Assembly (NCBI RefSeq): GCF_029813775.1
Contig: NZ_JARVKW010000040.1
Span: 1-59,337 of the forward strand
Source: Streptomyces sp. DH24
Lineage (GTDB): Bacteria > Actinomycetota > Actinomycetes > Streptomycetales > Streptomycetaceae
Reading direction: 5' to 3'
Length of the DNA stretch: 59,337 bases
The position numbers and the translations under genes are program-made. Position 1 is the stretch's first letter, and each line of letters begins with the position of its first letter. Positions 33,493-41,234 of the stretch are shown piece by piece. The notes beneath the pieces were generated by a model. It saw nothing but the letters and a program-made list of their open reading frames with translations. It searched no databases and was not told where the DNA came from.

Positions 33493-33523
33493 GGTGGTCC
33501 TTCCGGGGAGGGGCGACCGGGGC

Positions 33524-33542
33524 GGCGCGGGCTGCCCGCGCC
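33524..33542 (-). terminator. Intra-operon hairpin after the binding-protein gene
   Basis: Stem GGCGCGGG / CCCGCGCC with loop CTG, 10 bases past the binding-protein stop on the minus strand. A compact hairpin here would protect or attenuate the transcript so that the lipoprotein is made in excess over GH42 and GH30. Confidence 0.65.
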
Positions 33543-33552
33543 GTCCGGCGTG

Positions 33553-34896
33553 CTACTTCTCGACGGTGAAGCCCTGCTCGTTGCCGTACTTGACGGAGGC
33601 GTCCTGCCAGGCCTTGAGGCCGTCGGCCAGCGGGGTGTCCGAGACGTAGGCCTTGCCGACGGTGTCGTTGAAGATCGAGTTGGCGTACACCTGGTACGGC
33701 AGGTACGACCAGTCGTCGGCGACGTTCGCGGCCGACTCGGCGAAGACCTTGTTGGCCCGCTGCCCGCCGAAGTACGGGAACTCGGCGTTCTGGAACGCCT
33801 TCGAGTTCAGCTGCGCGGTGGTCGCCGGGAAGGCGCCGCCCTTGACCCGGGTGTCGACGCCCTTGCCGGCGTTGGCGTACTTGACGAAGGCGTAGGCCAG
33901 CGCCTCGTTCTCGCCCAGCTCGGGCAGGGTGAGGGCGCTGCCGCCGTTCTCCGCGCTCGCGCCGGCGCCCGCCTGCCACTGCGGCAGCGGCGCCACGCGC
34001 CAGTCGCCGGCGGCGTTCTTCACGCCGGAGGCGAGGTTGGCCGGCATCCAGGCGCCGATGGCCAGGGTCGCGATGGTGCTGTCGCCCAGGCCCTTGTACC
34101 ACTCGTCGGACCAGCTGGTGACGGGGGCGACCAGCTTCTCGTCGATGAGCTTCTGCCAGGTGCCCGTGAACTTCTCGGCGCCCGCGTCGGAGAAGTCCAC
34201 CTTCACGTTGGTGCCGTCGACCTTGTACGGACGGGAACCGGCCTGCCACAGCAGGCTGGTGGTGAAGCCGGCGTCACCGGCGTCGTTGGTGATGTACGCC
34301 TTCGGGTCCGCCTTGCGCAGGGCGCGGGCCGCGTCCACGTACTCGTCCCACGTGCCGGGGACCTCGATCCCGTACTTGTCGAAGACCTTCTTGTTGTAGA
34401 ACAGCGCCATCGGACCGGAGTCCATCGGCAGGCCGTAGACGCCCTCACCGCCGGCCCCGACGCCGTTCCACGGGCCGGGGGAGTACTGGTCGGCGAGCTT
34501 GTCGGCACCGAAGCCCTTGAGGTCGGTGAGCTGTTCGGTCAGCGCGTACTGGCCCATGGCGTAGTACTCGACCTGGGCGACGTCGGGGACGCCCTTCTTG
34601 GCCGAGATGGCGTTCTGCAGCGCCTTGTACTGGTCGTTGCCGGTGCCCGCGTTGACCAGGTTCACCTTGACGCCGGGGTGTTCCTTCTGGAAGTCGGCGG
34701 CCACCTGCTTGAGCGTGGGCTCCCACGCCCAGACGGTGATGGTGCCGCCCTTCTTCAGCGCGGCGTCGACGTCCGCCTCGGAGACCGCCTTCGGGCCCGG
34801 GCCGGAGTCGTCCGATCCGCCGCAGGCGGTGGCGCCCAGGGCGAGGGCGCAGACGAGGCCGATGCCGCGCAGCAGGCGGCGGGAGTGCTTGTGCAT
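33553..34896 (-). CDS. ABC sugar-binding lipoprotein
   Basis: Extracellular solute-binding protein (family 1) of 447 residues. Lipoprotein signal with lipobox LGATAC (Cys25) after the twin-arginine-like SRRLLRG. The mature N-terminus is TITVWAWEPTLKQVAADFQK, followed by DVAQVEYYAMGQYAL and MDSGPMALFYNKKVFDKYGI, typical of oligosaccharide binders. It captures the sugar outside the membrane and delivers it to the two permeases encoded just upstream. Substrate, judged from the GH42/GH30 neighbours, is a galacto-oligosaccharide. Confidence 0.93.
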   Translation of the reverse strand: MHKHSRRLLRGIGLVCALALGATACGGSDDSGPGPKAVSEADVDAALKKGGTITVWAWEPTLKQVAADFQKEHPGVKVNLVNAGTGNDQYKALQNAISAKKGVPDVAQVEYYAMGQYALTEQLTDLKGFGADKLADQYSPGPWNGVGAGGEGVYGLPMDSGPMALFYNKKVFDKYGIEVPGTWDEYVDAARALRKADPKAYITNDAGDAGFTTSLLWQAGSRPYKVDGTNVKVDFSDAGAEKFTGTWQKLIDEKLVAPVTSWSDEWYKGLGDSTIATLAIGAWMPANLASGVKNAAGDWRVAPLPQWQAGAGASAENGGSALTLPELGENEALAYAFVKYANAGKGVDTRVKGGAFPATTAQLNSKAFQNAEFPYFGGQRANKVFAESAANVADDWSYLPYQVYANSIFNDTVGKAYVSDTPLADGLKAWQDASVKYGNEQGFTVEK

Positions 34897-35036
34897 GGTC
34901 GTGTTTCCACTTCTTCGTGGCCGAGAACCGTGACCGGTGAGGGCTGGTGGGGCAGGGACAACCGCCGCGCGACGGACCCGTACGGGCGTCGGGGCACGGC
35001 GGACGCACCGCGCGGCGGCGCGATCGGGAAAGGGCG

Positions 35037-35987
35037 CTACTCCTTGACGCTTCCCGCGGCGAGCCCGGACTGCCAGTACTTCTGGAGCAGCAGGAAGGCG
35101 GCGACGAGCGGGACGATGGTGATGAGGGAGCCGGTGACGACGAGGTGGAACACGGGCTGGCCGCCGGCGGTCGCGGCCTGGGCGTTCCAGCTGTTCAGAC
35201 CCAGGGTGAGCGGATACCAGTCCGGATCCTTGATCATGATCAGCGGCAGGAAGTAGTTGTTCCAGGTCGCGACCATGGTGAAGAGGGAGACGGTGACGAT
35301 GCCCGGCGCGAGCAGCGGGAGGGCGACCTGGAAGAAGGTGCGCACCTCGCCGGCGCCGTCGATGCGGGCGGCCTCCAGCAGTTCGGCCGGGATCGCCTCA
35401 CTGGCGAACACCCACATCAAATACAGGCCGAACGGGGAGATCAGCGAGGGGATGATCACCGCCCACGGCGTGTTGGTGAGCCCCATGTTGCTGAACATCA
35501 GGAACGTGGGCACCGCCAGCGCGGTCCCCGGCACGGCCACGGCGCCGATGACGACGGCGAACACGGCACGGCGGCCGGGGAAGTCGAACTTGGCCAGCGC
35601 GTAACCGCCGAGCACGGCGAGGAACGTGGCACCGCCCGCGCCCGCCACGACGTACAGGACGGTGTTCAGCAGCCAGCGGGTGAAGACGCCGTCGTTGTAG
35701 GTGAACGTTTCCGCGATGTTGTCCCACAGGGCGAACTCCCCGTCGAACCACAGGCCGAACGAACGGGACAGTCCCTGCTGGGTCTTGGTGGCGCTGATGA
35801 GCAGCCAGACCAGCGGCACCAGGCTGTAGAGCAGCACCAGGCCGGTGAGCACGGTCAGCAGGACGCTGCGGCGGGGCCGGCCGGGGCGGGGTGCGCGCCG
35901 GGGTGTGCGCAGCCGGCTCACGGACCGGGAGGTGCCGGACGGGGAGGCCGCCGCACCGGCGGAGGCGGGGGTGACGGTACTGATCAT
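35037..35987 (-). CDS. ABC sugar permease, MalG type
   Basis: Inner-membrane permease of 316 residues with six helices. The EAA loop is EAARIDGAGEVRTFFQVALPLLAPG, the site that contacts the ATPase. The N-terminal 45 residues are a cytoplasmic Ser/Pro/Arg-rich extension. It starts 7 bases after the stop of the other permease behind GGGAG, so the two are co-translated. No ATPase gene lies in the operon; in Streptomyces such importers share MsiK. Confidence 0.92.
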   Translation of the reverse strand: MISTVTPASAGAAASPSGTSRSVSRLRTPRRAPRPGRPRRSVLLTVLTGLVLLYSLVPLVWLLISATKTQQGLSRSFGLWFDGEFALWDNIAETFTYNDGVFTRWLLNTVLYVVAGAGGATFLAVLGGYALAKFDFPGRRAVFAVVIGAVAVPGTALAVPTFLMFSNMGLTNTPWAVIIPSLISPFGLYLMWVFASEAIPAELLEAARIDGAGEVRTFFQVALPLLAPGIVTVSLFTMVATWNNYFLPLIMIKDPDWYPLTLGLNSWNAQAATAGGQPVFHLVVTGSLITIVPLVAAFLLLQKYWQSGLAAGSVKE

Positions 35988-35994
35988 CGCTGCT

Positions 35995-36921
35995 TCACAC
36001 TCCCTTGCGCATGCCGCGCAGCTGGACGACATAGGCGATGACCATGGTGATCAGCCCCATGACGATGGCGACCGTCGCGGAGTAGTTGTGCTGCTGACCG
36101 GAGAAGGACAGCGAGTACGTGTAGTAGTTCGGCGTGTAGTCGGTGGTGATGGCGTTGGGCGCCAGCTTCTGCAGGACGCTCGGCTCGTTGAACAGCTGGA
36201 AGCTGCCGATGACCGAGAAGATCGTCGCGATGACCAGGGCTCCGCGGATCGCGGGCAGTTTGACGGTGGTGATGACCCGGATCTGCCCGGCGCCGTCGAT
36301 CTCGGCCGCCTCGTACAGGGAGTGCGGTATGACGCGCAGCGCCGAGTAGAAGATCAGCATGTTGTAGCCGACGAACTCCCAGGTGACGATGTTGCCGATG
36401 GAGGCCAGCACCAGGTCGGGGGAGAGCGGGTTGGGCAGCGACAGACCGAAAGCGGAGTTGAGGTCGCTCACGAGACCGAAGCGGGTGCCGTACATGAAGC
36501 CCCACATGAGAGTGGCCACGACGGCGGGCACCGCGTAGGGCAGGAAGATCGAGATGCGGAAGAAGTTCTTGCCGTAGAGGCGTCCGCTGTCCAGGGCGAG
36601 GGCCACCAGCAGGGCGATGCCCAGCATGATCGGCACCTGGACGCACAGGAACAGCGAGACCCGGCCGAGCGCGGCCCAGAAGTTCTCGTCGCGCAGGGCC
36701 TGTTGGTAGTTCTCCAGGCCGACGAACGTGGTTCCGCCGATGAGTTGGTCGCGGAAGAGGCTCAGGTAGACCGAGTACGCGATCGGCGCCAGGAACACCA
36801 CGGCGAACACGGCCACGAACGGGCCGATGAACCCCCACCCCGTCCAGGAGCGGCGGTCCCGTCTCGCCGGGGGTGGCGCCGGCCGCGGCCCGGCGGCCAC
36901 CGGCGGTTGCAGCGTCGTCAT
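35995..36921 (-). CDS. ABC sugar permease, MalF type
   Basis: First gene of the galactan-type operon, 308 residues with six membrane helices (GFIGPFVAVFAVVFLAPIAY at the first) and EAA loop EAAEIDGAGQIRVITTVKLPAIRG. The ATG (MTTLQPP) is preceded by GAGGAACG. The promoter region upstream contains two palindromic LacI-type operators shared with the divergent regulator. Confidence 0.92.
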   Translation of the reverse strand: MTTLQPPVAAGPRPAPPPARRDRRSWTGWGFIGPFVAVFAVVFLAPIAYSVYLSLFRDQLIGGTTFVGLENYQQALRDENFWAALGRVSLFLCVQVPIMLGIALLVALALDSGRLYGKNFFRISIFLPYAVPAVVATLMWGFMYGTRFGLVSDLNSAFGLSLPNPLSPDLVLASIGNIVTWEFVGYNMLIFYSALRVIPHSLYEAAEIDGAGQIRVITTVKLPAIRGALVIATIFSVIGSFQLFNEPSVLQKLAPNAITTDYTPNYYTYSLSFSGQQHNYSATVAIVMGLITMVIAYVVQLRGMRKGV

Positions 36922-36996
36922 GTCGTTCCTCGCTCGTCCAGGTTCTGGAGCCGTGACGCCGCCGTGGCCTGCCTGCGCCGGGGCCGCGTCATCGCT

Positions 36997-37014
36997 GATG
37001 TTTGCGCAAACATC
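36997..37014. promoter_or_regulatory. LacI-type operator 1
   Basis: Perfect 18-bp palindrome GATGTTTGCGCAAACATC with the central CG and TTTGCGCAAA core typical of LacI-family sites. It lies 76 bases upstream of the permease ATG in the divergent region. Confidence 0.88.
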
Positions 37015-37042
37015 CGGCCCCGCAAAGGGGCCGTGAGCTGTT

Positions 37043-37058
37043 ATGTTTACGTAAACAT
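37043..37058. promoter_or_regulatory. LacI-type operator 2
   Basis: Perfect 16-bp palindrome ATGTTTACGTAAACAT, centred 45 bp from operator 1 and just upstream of the -10-like TACACT (37075-37080) of the regulator gene. Two sites at this spacing allow control of both promoters and perhaps looping. Confidence 0.88.
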
Positions 37059-37154
37059 CTGGTGGCGGCATGTCTACACTGCCCCGTTGAGGACGGTCAA
37101 GGGTCCTGGGCGGAACAGCGGCCCGAGCAGCGGCAGAGAGGTGGCGGACGGCGA

Positions 37155-38300
37155 GTGGACACGGCTGAGACAACACCGGCGAGCGTGCCCGGCAACACCA
37201 CGGACACGACCGCCGCCGGAGCGGCCACGCCCGAGGGACGCCCCGAGCGCCCTCGCGGCCGGCCCCGGGGCAGTGGCCGCGGCACGGCCTCCATGGCCGA
37301 CGTGGCCCGCCTCGCCGGCGTCTCCTCCCAGACCGTCTCCCGCGTCTCCAACGGGTACGCCGGCGTGAACGAGGAGACGCGCCGCCAGGTGCTGGCCGCC
37401 ATGAAGGAACTCGGCTACCGGCCCAACAGCGCGGCGCGCGCCCTCAAACGCGGCGAGTTCCGCACCATCGGCGTCATCACCTTCTCCCTGTCCACCACCG
37501 GCAACGTCCGCACCCTGGAGGCCATCGCCACCTCCGCCGCGCACGAGGGGTACGCGGTCACGCTGCTGCCGGTCGCCATACCCACCCAGGACGAGGTGCG
37601 GGGGGCGTTCTCCCGGCTGGAAGAACTGGCCGTCGACGCGGTCATCGTCATCATGGAGGTCCACCTCCTGGACGCGGCCACCGTCCGACTGCCGCCGCAT
37701 GTCCAGGTCGTGGTCGTCGACTCCGACGCGGGCGACCACTACACCGTCGTCGACACCGACCAGGCGGGCGGCAGCCGCGCCGCCGTGCGGCACCTGCTCG
37801 ACCTCGGCCACGACACCGTCTGGCACCTCGGCGGACCCGAGGGCTCCTTCGCCGCGCAGCGCCGCACGGACGCCTGGCGCGCGGCTCTGGAGGAGGCCGG
37901 CCGCACCGCGCCACCGCTCGTCCGGGGCGACTGGTCCGCCGAGTCCGGTTACCGCGCCGGCCTCGAACTCGCGGCCCGCGCCGAGTGCACGGCCGTCTTC
38001 GCCGCCAACGACCAGATGGCCCTGGGCCTGCTGCGCGCCTTCCACGAACGCGGTCGGCGCGTACCCGAGGACGTCAGCGTCATCGGTTTCGACGACATCC
38101 CCGAGTCGGCGTCCTTCCTGCCCCCGCTCACCACGGTCCACCAGGACTTCGCCGAGGTCGGCCGGCTCTGCGTCCAGGCGGTGCTGCGCAAGATGCGCCA
38201 GGAGGGCCCCGAACACGGCACGACCCTCGTACCGACCCGCCTGGTGACCCGAGCGAGCACGGCACCGCCGCGGGCAGGCGCGGGGCAGGGCGGCAACTGA
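37155..38300 (+). CDS. LacI-family repressor of the galactan operon
   Basis: Regulator of 381 residues. After a 45-residue Thr/Ala/Gly-rich leader, the LacI HTH reads MADVARLAGVSSQTVSRVSNGYAGVNEETR with hinge region RPNSAARALKRGEFRTIGVI, followed by the periplasmic-binding-like effector domain (DTDQAGGSRAAVRHLLDLGH, VFAANDQMALGLLRAFHERG, VIGFDDIPES). The GTG at 37155 follows GAGAGG. Divergent from the ABC-GH42-GH30 operon with two palindromes between them, so it is the local repressor, relieved by a galactoside. Confidence 0.93.
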   Translation: MDTAETTPASVPGNTTDTTAAGAATPEGRPERPRGRPRGSGRGTASMADVARLAGVSSQTVSRVSNGYAGVNEETRRQVLAAMKELGYRPNSAARALKRGEFRTIGVITFSLSTTGNVRTLEAIATSAAHEGYAVTLLPVAIPTQDEVRGAFSRLEELAVDAVIVIMEVHLLDAATVRLPPHVQVVVVDSDAGDHYTVVDTDQAGGSRAAVRHLLDLGHDTVWHLGGPEGSFAAQRRTDAWRAALEEAGRTAPPLVRGDWSAESGYRAGLELAARAECTAVFAANDQMALGLLRAFHERGRRVPEDVSVIGFDDIPESASFLPPLTTVHQDFAEVGRLCVQAVLRKMRQEGPEHGTTLVPTRLVTRASTAPPRAGAGQGGN

Positions 38301-38359
38301 GGACGCGTGCCCCGGCGCGCCGGTCACGAGCCGACTGCACAGGGCCTGCCGGGCGGACG

Positions 38360-38668
38360 GTGGAGCGGGGGCGGGCGGTGTGGTCCGGGGAGGCGTTCCC
38401 GGTGGCCGAGTTGGCCTACCACTTGGCGCTCTGGCTCCGGAGTCCGGCTGCCGGCCGTGAGGACTTCGCGCTCGACTCGATGCGGGCCGAACCGGGGACG
38501 ATCCGCATCGTGCACTCCGGCGAGGGCTGGCGGATCGGCTCCGGCCTCACGCCCGACTTCTCGGGGGAGCGGTTGGGCGGCATCCCCGTCGAGGACCGCA
38601 TCCTGCTCCACGTCCGCGCGGGCAGTGCCTGGGGCGACATGCAACGTCTGAGTGGGGCGAAGAGGTGA
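38360..38668 (+). CDS. Small hypothetical protein, possibly truncated
   Basis: Frame of 102 residues starting at GTG: VERGRAVWSGEAFPVAELAY, LALWLR, FALDSMRAEPGTIRIVHSGE and GWRIGSGLTPDF. This resembles a family of small conserved Streptomyces proteins in which a W-S-G-E segment is followed by an F-x-x-D-S-M strand and G-W-x-I-G-S turn. The C-terminus after that point does not continue the pattern (DRILLHVRAGSAWGDMQRLS), so a frameshifted end is possible. No function known to me. Confidence 0.5.
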   Translation: MERGRAVWSGEAFPVAELAYHLALWLRSPAAGREDFALDSMRAEPGTIRIVHSGEGWRIGSGLTPDFSGERLGGIPVEDRILLHVRAGSAWGDMQRLSGAKR

Positions 38669-38732
38669 CGTAGGCCGCCCGCCGCGGCTGGGGCCTGGTG
38701 GGACTGCTGCAGGCGCGCACGCGCGGCCCGGC

Positions 38733-39110
38733 TCAGCGGGCGGTGAGCAGACCCGCCAGGGCGCACAGGCCGACACCGCAGGCGAGGACGGCGCAGGCGC
38801 ACACGGCGTGACGCCTGAGCAGGTCGCGGCGGAGGGCGGCGTACCGGGCCTCGTACTCCGCCCGCAGTTCGGCGGCCCGCTCCGCGGTGTCCCGCAGCAT
38901 GCGGCGGGTCACGGCCAGGCGGCGCTGGACGTAGTGGCGGCTGAGGTCCTCCGCCTGGCCGCTGGTCAGCCACGGCAGGCGGGCGCACAGTTCCTCGGCC
39001 TCACGGCGCGCCTGGTCGCGGTATGCCCGTGCCATGAGGTGGCCCTCGGCCTCCGCGAGGAGTTCCGAGACCTGGCCGGCGTCCAGGGGCCGGCGCGAAC
39101 CTCCCCTCAC
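38733..39110 (-). CDS. Small membrane protein translationally coupled to ctaD
   Basis: Protein of 125 residues starting at GTG that overlaps the ctaD stop by 4 bases (GTGA). Residues 1-95 are charged and helical (AYRDQARREAEELCARLPWL, YVQRRLAVTRRMLRDTAERA, YEARYAALRRDLLRRH) and a single C-terminal membrane helix follows (AVCACAVLACGVGLCALAGLL). I do not recognise a family. The coupling implies near-stoichiometric synthesis with the oxidase subunit, suggesting an accessory, assembly or regulatory partner. Confidence 0.75.
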   Translation of the reverse strand: MRGGSRRPLDAGQVSELLAEAEGHLMARAYRDQARREAEELCARLPWLTSGQAEDLSRHYVQRRLAVTRRMLRDTAERAAELRAEYEARYAALRRDLLRRHAVCACAVLACGVGLCALAGLLTAR

Positions 39111-40825
39111 GACCGGTCGCTCTCGTGCCCGGCCGCGTCGATGACGTCGCGCTTGCCGACGTTCTCCTTCTCGTCGAGCTCGGCCAGGTACGGGTGGTGC
39201 AGGTCGAACGCCGGGGACTCGGAGCGGATCCTCGGCAGGGTGACGAAGTTGTGGCGGGGCGGCGGGCAGGAGGTGGCCCACTCCAGTGAACGTCCGTATC
39301 CCCAGGGGTCGTCCACCGTGACGCGCTTGCCCAGCCGGGCGGTCTTCCAGACGTTGTAGAGGAAGGGGAAGGTGGACAGGCCCAGGAGGAAGGCGCCGAT
39401 GGACGAGAGCATGTTGAGGGCCGTGAAGCCGTCGGCGGCCAGGTAGTCGGCGTAGCGGCGGGGCATGCCCTCGGCGCCGAGCCAGTGCTGGACGAGGAAC
39501 GTGGTGTGGAAGCCGACGAAGAGGGTCCAGAAGTGGACCTTCTCCAGGCGGGTGTCGAGCATGGTGCCGGTCATCTTCGGCCACCAGAAGCTGAAGCCGC
39601 CGAACATCGCGAACACGATCGTGCCGAACAGCACGTAGTGGAAGTGCGCGATGACGAAGTAGCTGTCGGTGACGTGGAAGTCCAGCGGCGGGGAGGCGAG
39701 GATGACGCCGGTCAGACCGCCGAAGAGGAAGGTGACCAGGAAGCCGGCCGCCCACAGCATCGGCGGCTCGAACGACAGCGATCCCTTCCACATCGTGCCG
39801 ATCCAGTTGAAGAACTTCACGCCCGTGGGCACGGCGATGAGGAAGCTCATGAAGGAGAAGAACGGCAGAAGCACGGCGCCGGTGGCGAACATGTGGTGGG
39901 CCCACACGGTCACGGACAGGCCGGTGATGGCGATGGTCGCGCCGACCAGACCGGCGTAGCCGAAGATCGGCTTGCGGGCGAACACCGGGATGATCTCGCT
40001 GATCACCCCGAAGAACGGCAGGGCCAGGATGTACACCTCGGGGTGGCCGAAGAACCAGAACAGGTGCTGCCACAGGATCGGCCCGCCGTTCTCCGGGGAG
40101 AAGACGTGCGAGCCGAAGCGCCGGTCGGCCTCCAGCGCGAACAGCGCGGCCGCCAGGACGGGGAAGGCGAGCAGCACCAGCACCGAGGTGAGCAGCACGT
40201 TCCAGGTGAAGATCGGCATCCGGAACATGGTCATGCCGGGGGCGCGCATGCAGATGATCGTGGTGATGAAGTTGACCGCGCCCAGAATCGTGCCGAACCC
40301 GGACAGCGCCAGCCCCATGATCCACAGGTCGCCGCCGACGTAACCGGAGCGGATCGGGCCGCTCAGCGGCGTGTAGGCGGTCCAGCCGAAGTCGGCCGCG
40401 CCCTGCGGCGTGAGGAAACTCCCCAGCACGATCAGGCCGCCGAAGAGGAACAGCCAGTACGAGAACATGTTCAGCCGGGGGAAGGCCACGTCCGGCGAGC
40501 CGATCTGCAACGGCATGATGGCGTTGGCGAACCCGGCGAAGGTCGGGGTGGCGAACAGCAGCAGCATGATCGTGCCGTGCATCGTGAACGCCTGGTTGTA
40601 CTGCTCGTTGGAGATGAACTGCAGCCCCGGACGCGCCAACTCGGCCCGGATCACCATGGCCAGCGCCCCGGCGATCAGGAAGAAGCCGAACGACGTGAGC
40701 AGATAGAGGTGACCGATCTTCTTGTGGTCGGTCGTGGTCAGCCAGGAGACGATCACCTTGCCCCGGCTGCGGCGCCCCTCGGCCGCCGGTACCGGGGAAA
40801 TCGGTTCAGTCGTGTGTGTCGCCAT
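39107..40825 (-). CDS. ctaD: Cytochrome c oxidase subunit I
   Basis: Twelve-helix haem-copper oxidase subunit of 572 residues that reduces oxygen in the cytoplasmic membrane. Key sites: low-spin haem His in NQAFTMHGTIMLLLF, HPEVYI with the Tyr-His cross-link motif (WFFGHPEVYILAL), CuB ligands in VWAHHMFATG, and haem ligands in VIAHFHYVLFGT. The C-terminal tail EWATSCPPPRHNF is typical of actinobacterial CtaD. No subunit II or III, cytochrome bc or assembly gene is adjacent, so this is a stand-alone copy, likely additional to the main cta operon. Confidence 0.94.
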   Translation of the reverse strand: MATHTTEPISPVPAAEGRRSRGKVIVSWLTTTDHKKIGHLYLLTSFGFFLIAGALAMVIRAELARPGLQFISNEQYNQAFTMHGTIMLLLFATPTFAGFANAIMPLQIGSPDVAFPRLNMFSYWLFLFGGLIVLGSFLTPQGAADFGWTAYTPLSGPIRSGYVGGDLWIMGLALSGFGTILGAVNFITTIICMRAPGMTMFRMPIFTWNVLLTSVLVLLAFPVLAAALFALEADRRFGSHVFSPENGGPILWQHLFWFFGHPEVYILALPFFGVISEIIPVFARKPIFGYAGLVGATIAITGLSVTVWAHHMFATGAVLLPFFSFMSFLIAVPTGVKFFNWIGTMWKGSLSFEPPMLWAAGFLVTFLFGGLTGVILASPPLDFHVTDSYFVIAHFHYVLFGTIVFAMFGGFSFWWPKMTGTMLDTRLEKVHFWTLFVGFHTTFLVQHWLGAEGMPRRYADYLAADGFTALNMLSSIGAFLLGLSTFPFLYNVWKTARLGKRVTVDDPWGYGRSLEWATSCPPPRHNFVTLPRIRSESPAFDLHHPYLAELDEKENVGKRDVIDAAGHESDRS

Positions 40826-41140
40826 CAGACCCCTCGATCAGCAACGGGCGGTGCGCGGGCTCCGGCAACACGGGGCGAACGAACGCCCTGGCCGTCCCTC
40901 GCCCTGCGGTCAGTGCGTAACCAGCCCAGCGGAAACTAGTCCTCCCGGTTCGCAGCCAGGGCCCGACGTGGGCCGTTGCTCGCCCGAATGGCGGACGAGT
41001 TCATCCGATCGAGGCAGCGCGTTGCCCACCCGGGGTGTCGTTCCGGGCGCCGGCGTGCAACTCGCCCGTGAAGCCCTCGGGAAGGCCGCCGAGGGCCCGG
41101 GCTGCGGACCGGGCGGGCGCCGCGCGACGTCTGGTCCACC

Positions 41141-41190
41141 CGTCGCCACCCGTCGCCACCCGTCGCCGCCCGTCGCCGCCCGTCGCCGCC
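41141..41190. repeat. Five tandem 10-bp repeats
   Basis: Units CGTCGCCACC (two) and CGTCGCCGCC (three) in direct tandem, preceded by a partial copy. They lie 44 bases past the end of the debranching-type gene. Confidence 0.9.
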
Positions 41191-41205
41191 CGGCCCGAGC
41201 CGGGC
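41188..41205 (-). terminator. Hairpin after the debranching-type gene
   Basis: Stem GCCCGGC / GCCGGGC with a 4-base loop CCGA, 30 bases past the stop codon on the minus strand. Short, so its strength is uncertain. Confidence 0.5.
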
Positions 41206-41234
41206 GGCGCCAGGGACACGGCAGCCGACGAGGG

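Larger units (their letters stand above)
40826..41234. other. 409-base region upstream of ctaD
   Basis: No gene. It should contain the ctaD promoter (leftward). The outer half holds five 10-bp tandem repeats and a 7-bp-stem hairpin that may end transcription of the debranching-type gene at 41235. Confidence 0.5.

Noticed and set aside
31195..35256. Open frame of 1353 codons on the plus strand
   Set aside because: Exactly antisense to GH30, GH42 and the binding-protein gene, all with readable catalytic or lipobox motifs. Val/Gly/Arg-rich shadow.
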